A DNA stretch of 64,000 nt from Zygnema cylindricum (Eukaryota > Streptophyta > Zygnematophyceae > Zygnematales > Zygnemataceae): positions 496,001 to 560,000 of the forward strand of contig JBBHKE010003059.1 of NCBI GenBank assembly GCA_037447655.1, read 5' to 3'. Under the pieces are notes generated by a model. It had not been told where the DNA came from and did not search any database. It saw only the letters and a program-made list of their open reading frames with translations. The translations under genes were made by a program, and so were the position numbers. Of the stretch, positions 59,301 through 64,000 are shown piece after piece; position 1 is the first letter of the stretch; every line of letters starts with the position of its first letter.

Positions 59301-62300
59301 ATCCTATTCTCCGTTTTGGGTTTCTCTCCCCCTTCTATTTTCACTAGTGGAGGACCCATCACCATAATTGGTAGTGGATTTTATTCCACTACAACTTATA
59401 TGTGTCTTGCCAATGGGGTACAACTACGACAAGCGACTTTTGTTTCTTTCAACTCTCTTATATGCAATTTTACGAGCGGAACCGCGGGAAATTCGGTTAC
59501 TGTTGGAATTTCGGCACTTTTTCAAGGGCAGAGGTATGACATATTTGCTTCTAACCGTTTAAAGTACTATGGACCTTGTCCGGGAGCTCCTTCCTGTTCT
59601 GGAAAAGGAGTTTGTAGCGCAGGAGTTTGTATTTGTTCCCCAACTTTTTACTCGGACGATTGTAGTGTTCAATTGATTCCTCCAGTTATTTCCACATTAG
59701 GGATTCCTGGAAGGGACACCACTATAACTGTTTCATCTGGCACAAATTATACCATTTCCCCAAAAATAGAAAGTGGGACAGCTCCCATTCAATGGAGACT
59801 TAATTCTGCCCCATTAGGAATGACAATCGATGATTTGACAGGTGTCATTTCCTGGAGGGTTGTAGCCAGTGCAGGACAAGCTGTACCGGTTGTAGTTGTC
59901 GCAGTAAATTCCATAGGTTCTGATGTTTACACGTGGCAAGTTGTGGTTCCACTTCCCTACACAGCTACGGTAAGGATTCAAGGTACAACTCGTCTTTTTC
60001 CGTATGCTCAACGGATATCGTTTCTCGGTACAGCTTCTCCAGTCTCACCAATTCGCACAGTGCCGATCGGATCGCCAGTAAACATTTTTATAACTTCATC
60101 GAACAACGAACTACAAAACGTGATCTCAACGATCACTACGGATACAGACGGAAAATTTCAAGGGAGTTTCGACCCTATCACAACAATGGCAGGAACATTT
60201 AATGTCTTTTCCGGACACCCGAGTGATTCGAGTTACCCTGCACAGAATAGTGTTCCGCAAGACACCTTTAATTTTCTAGGCTTGTTTGCCAAATTCGCCT
60301 CTCCAACTGTCCAGTACGAAGGATCCGGGTTTCTTCTGAAGATTCCAACTAATTTCACTTCTGTTATATCAAGTTTTGCCACTATCTCAAACACTGGAGG
60401 TTTGGATGTGACAGGTGTCACAGTTACTGTGAGAATGCCTCAAGGGTCTGGAATTCTCGCCACAACCTCCATTGAAAAATCCGCATTGGGAGCAGGTGAA
60501 TCAACAAATGTTAATTTCACATTAATTCCTGGTCAAACTTCACAATCCTTGGGTCCCCAAGCGACAACTTTATTTTTCAGTTCTAACGAGGGTACAAACG
60601 CCTCTCTTTCTTTTTCGGTGAAAGTCGAGGCCCCTTCTCTCCAAGTGTCTGCGAGTCCTTTGTATCTATCTGACTCTGGTGTCGCTGGTACAGTTTTAAC
60701 TTTCGACGTCTCTATTTCCAATGTCGCTTTACTCGGGTATTCACCAACTATTCCACTTTCTATTACCCCCGCAAGTTCCATTTTCGCTCTCGCCACACCT
60801 TCACCTCTCGCTCCCATTCCATCCGGAGGTGTGACATCTGTCACAGTTCTAGGAGCAATTCCAGAAACTGCTCTGCTTGGCCGCGTTTTTGTGGCATCTC
60901 TCAATGTGGGCTCCGGTTTCCTATCTTTTCAAATTCCACTCAAAATTACAGTTGTGACCAATTCGACCCCAGGAAGTTCAGTTTTTATTGTTCAAGTTCA
61001 GGACGAGTATACTTATTTTGCTGACGGCTTACCTTTATTGGCTGGAGCCACTGTCTCCCTCACAGATTCTGACGGGACAGTAATTGCGAGTCAGGTTTCA
61101 CCTTCTAATGGGACAGTGACGTTTACGGGGTTTGCTAACGGGCTTTATATTATTAAGGGGTCCGCGCCTAATCATGGAACAGCCTCCAAGGTATGTGTGG
61201 ATGTTAAACTTTTTTTCCACCCTTGTCTATTATCTATATCGCTTTCACTCACTATCTCCTTTGTACCACACTATTTCTGTATGTCATTGGAGATGTGGAC
61301 CAAGACAGTTGAACGCTGTGATATACAGAGAAAACTGGATTGAGAAAGTTTGTGTTTATTGGCAGGGTTAAATAGGAGAAAATAGTGATCCGACAAAGCA
61401 AGCAATCCATATTATGTGAAGCATAAAGAAATTTATCGAGCGCGTAGGTCCAAGAAACTCTAAATCGAAGAAATTAGGTTCTTGGGAGGTAAAAAAAATA
61501 AAACAGTTAAAATGTGATTGGGCTTGTAAAGTCGTTCACAGTGAGCATTTGAAAACGCCAACGGCTAAGAGGAAGAAGGGTAAGAAATGCTCGTAAGGGA
61601 ATTGAGATGAAGAGAAGTGGAGGGGAAATCAGTTGATAAATGTGGAATGGGTAGAGAGGGGAGAGGGAAAGAAGGGGAGAGAATAGGAATCTTAGAGTAA
61701 TGGGACAAAGGGAAATGGGGAGTGTTGAAGGAATCGGATATTGGACTCAATCTCGTGGAATATTTAACTTATTCAAGATAATTGGTTTTTTTTATAGGTG
61801 AAATATGCGGATGGGACTAATCAAATCGTCCCTTTATTTTTAAAACGTCAACTGGTTACTGTTTCTTTTACTGCGGTTCCTACCACTTTTGTGGAGGAGG
61901 ACACAATCACACTCACCTTGGCCTTCTCTACAAGGTATGAAGTTTGATAGAAAATTGCTTCAGGGGAATTTATCACCCCTCTCTTGAAACGATTGTGTTA
62001 CCAGTTGTTTTCGTCTAAAGGAAGGATTATGATTGAATGACCCAAAACGACGTTTTTTAAACTACACCCGTGAATCAAAAGTTGATATATTTTGAAATGT
62101 GACTAATTTTTATGTTTTGTCGTTTTTGTGAAACAGAGCCCCAGCTCCAGTGGTGATAGTTGAGCCCTCTTACCTTTCCTACGAATATGTTATGGCAAAC
62201 CCAAGAATTGTGTACAATGTCACAAATGTAGGACTTATTGCCGGTAAGTCTTGTGGACTTCAATCATGTTTTTATTTTTTAAAAGATGGAAAGAGATAGT

Positions 62301-63922
62301 TTTGTTCATGATGTGAATATGTTGTGTCACACCGTTTGCATGATTAATAGTGTACCTTATTCCATTATTAATATGCACCACATTAGAGAAGATAACTAAA
62401 ATTTTGACTCCTTCACAATGTATGGTGTGGCCCAAATGGGTTCCTGAACCCACATCAAATAAGCTAGCTTCTATTTATTCGCATCTTTACCTTCGTTAGT
62501 GTGGACTGAAATAGTGAATACTCTTATTATTGTGGACAATTCTAACATTACAAAACTGAAATTTGGACTCCATGATATTAAGTCAGGTCCTTACCAATTT
62601 CTAAATTCACGTTTTCCAGCTATACACATTCCCACTAGTGATGTGGACCACACTATTTCTTTAACCACAAATTTGAACCATATCAATGGTAGTAGGGGCG
62701 GTTACGTAAATTAAATTTGCTAACGGCACTAATACTTTGTATTCACGCATAATGCTGTTGTCTAAAGAATTAAGGAACGACAACTGATGTTTTTTACCAT
62801 TCTTACTCCAGTGAGAATTTATGATCTCCAAATGTTGTAATTTTGTGTTTGTTGATTTCTAAAAACACTTTTTTCTCAGTTCATTTACTGCAAAAGTATA
62901 ATTTCCAGCCTCACCTGCTTCCATCTGTCCTATCTCTAGCCATTGCGCTGCTTCAAAAACAAAACCTGTGAACTTCGGAAATTATTTCCTTTATTTGCAG
63001 TTTTTTTCCCTTGTAAACTTTAGTAAACCTACTACCAAGTAAATCCAAAAGTCCTAAACATTGATATACTGCAATGGAGCATTTTTTCTTCTTATTACAG
63101 CCACAAACACGGAACTGTTGCTTCCAACGGATAACCCAAATTTTGTATTTTTCCCGGAAAAAGATACAAATATTGGAACTCTTCCCGCTTTGACAAGTGT
63201 CCTCATTCCAGTGCGAGCCACTCCAAGAAGTCAGTTGCAACGTAGCAGGTAAACTATCTAACATTCAGGAGAAAAATGGTGAAGGAAAATGACTCTTTTT
63301 TGTTATGAGGACGACAATTTTAACCATAGTTGGTTTTATTCTCTACTTCAATGTTTTTCTTTCATTTTAGCGGTTTAGATGACGGGTTCTTCGTAGGCTT
63401 TAAAACTCATAGATATCTGGTGTTGCAAACATCAGCCATCTCTATTTACAGGGTTTTCCTTTCCTCAGCTGCCATCAATTTGAAAAACAAATGATTCCAT
63501 TTACAAAGATCATGCAAAAGATACGTAACAAAAAAGCAGGGCTTGTGGTGGTGATTTGCTGCCTCTTCTGAGCTTCACACGTTCCATCATCTTAAACATT
63601 TTACATTCTATTCCCCTAATCGCATGTGTCAGTGAGTCACTCAATCACTTTTTCATCACATAAAATGCATAGAAAATCATTTGGTTTCGCTTCGTTACCG
63701 TCTGTAATTGTCTATTTTAACATCCGCCTTTGTCTATGCAGTGGTTCTTGTGACGTCATAGTCATCAGCGCCCGATGGTGTTATATTTGCGATGGACTAA
63801 TTTGCGATCTCACTGTCACCGTCATCGGAGCGAAAGCTTGTCCTCTTCAACCTTTTACAGTTCCCTCATACAGCTCTGTAGGGGCTGTTTATATACCGCC
63901 ACAGCCACCGACTGTAATTCAG
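56364..63922 (+). CDS. Modular secreted lectin: Apple, legume lectin, SPPP hinge, TIG, EGF, Ig-like (partial)
   Basis: Not a named gene; both ends lie outside the recognised exons. Exons: 56364-56630, 57650-58387, 59055-61190, 61798-61934, 62137-62243, 63101-63248, 63742-63922, all joining in phase. Exon 1 is a PAN/Apple module (GYDIEGYSL, CCDLC, SCLAFTY, CSPKSALG). Exon 2 is a legume-type lectin (CHADGFALVL, VAVAFDTFTN, WVEYDG, YVGFTAATGG, EIQSWSF); the Glu of the usual VEFD metal site is Ala. Exon 3 opens with about 70 residues of SPPP/RPPP hinge, then IPT/TIG (TSGGPITIIGSGF), an EGF-like module (CSGKGVCSAGVCICS), a He_PIG-like module (APLGMTIDDLTGVISW) and long Thr/Ser-rich Ig-like repeats. 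The hinge and TIG frames differ by one base at a C8 run near 59292-59299. Probably an extracellular-matrix or adhesion protein; carbohydrate binding is inferred. Confidence 0.85.
59060..59300 (+). repeat. CCTCCT-rich coding repeat for the SPPP hinge
   Basis: Irregular repeats of CCACCTCCT and TCTCCTCC encode SPPP, RPPPP and NPPPSPPP units, like the extended hydroxyproline-rich segments of algal cell-wall glycoproteins. The antisense Gly-rich frame is a shadow. Confidence 0.85.
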
Positions 63923-64000
63923 GTAAAGCGACTATAGCTGTGATTGAGGTAACCACAACACTAATTGCAATAATTAACAATTTCTTTGTCTTCCTGTCAA

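Noticed and set aside
1-64000. tRNA, rRNA or other structured RNA genes
   Set aside because: None recognised by eye on either strand; a tRNAscan or Infernal run would be decisive.

Overview
The window is nuclear DNA of an intron-rich green-lineage eukaryote, most likely a streptophyte alga. The evidence is a fused plant-type P5CS, an eRF1 almost identical to the land-plant protein, a PRP38 carrying a C-terminal Hub1-interaction element (a plant trait), and a secreted protein joining a legume-type lectin to a Pro-rich hinge. Species cannot be fixed from the sequence. Introns are GT-AG. Stop codons in the six genes that end inside the window are TGA or TAA under the standard code.

Layout. 1-10 kb is repeat-dominated: hAT-like and PIF/Harbinger-like MITEs, purine/pyrimidine tracts, and a broken LINE with an R2-type restriction-like endonuclease domain plus a second 3' fragment. 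10.2-23.5 kb (minus) is a complete 20-exon P5CS gene (731 codons), whose phases all close. 25.9-29.4 kb (plus) is a complete 5-exon eRF1 (438 aa). 32.5-37.3 kb (minus) is an 8-exon PRP38 (398 aa). 37.7-40.2 kb is a large fold-back inverted repeat loaded with TA-flanked MITEs. 40.5-46.0 kb is a unit bounded by a perfect 39-bp inverted repeat that contains a two-exon PC-esterase/TBL-like gene (minus). 46.8-50.3 kb (plus) is a magnesium-dependent phosphatase 1 gene, convergent with a DUF167/YggU gene at 51.3-52.3 kb (minus). 56.4 kb to the right edge (plus) holds seven exons of a very large modular extracellular protein: PAN/Apple, legume lectin, SPPP hinge, IPT/TIG, EGF-like, He_PIG/Ig-like, continuing past the window.

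The host genes are unrelated housekeeping functions (proline synthesis, translation termination, splicing, a HAD phosphatase) plus two secreted or cell-wall candidates; nothing suggests a functional cluster. Most remarkable: the modular lectin architecture with an apparent one-base shift at a C8 run; a NIKN in place of NIKS in eRF1; an RLE-type LINE in a plant-lineage genome; and a set of MITE families for which the window itself supplies target-site duplications, an empty site and an order of events. Exon coordinates were derived by hand from splice signals, reading phase and family similarity.
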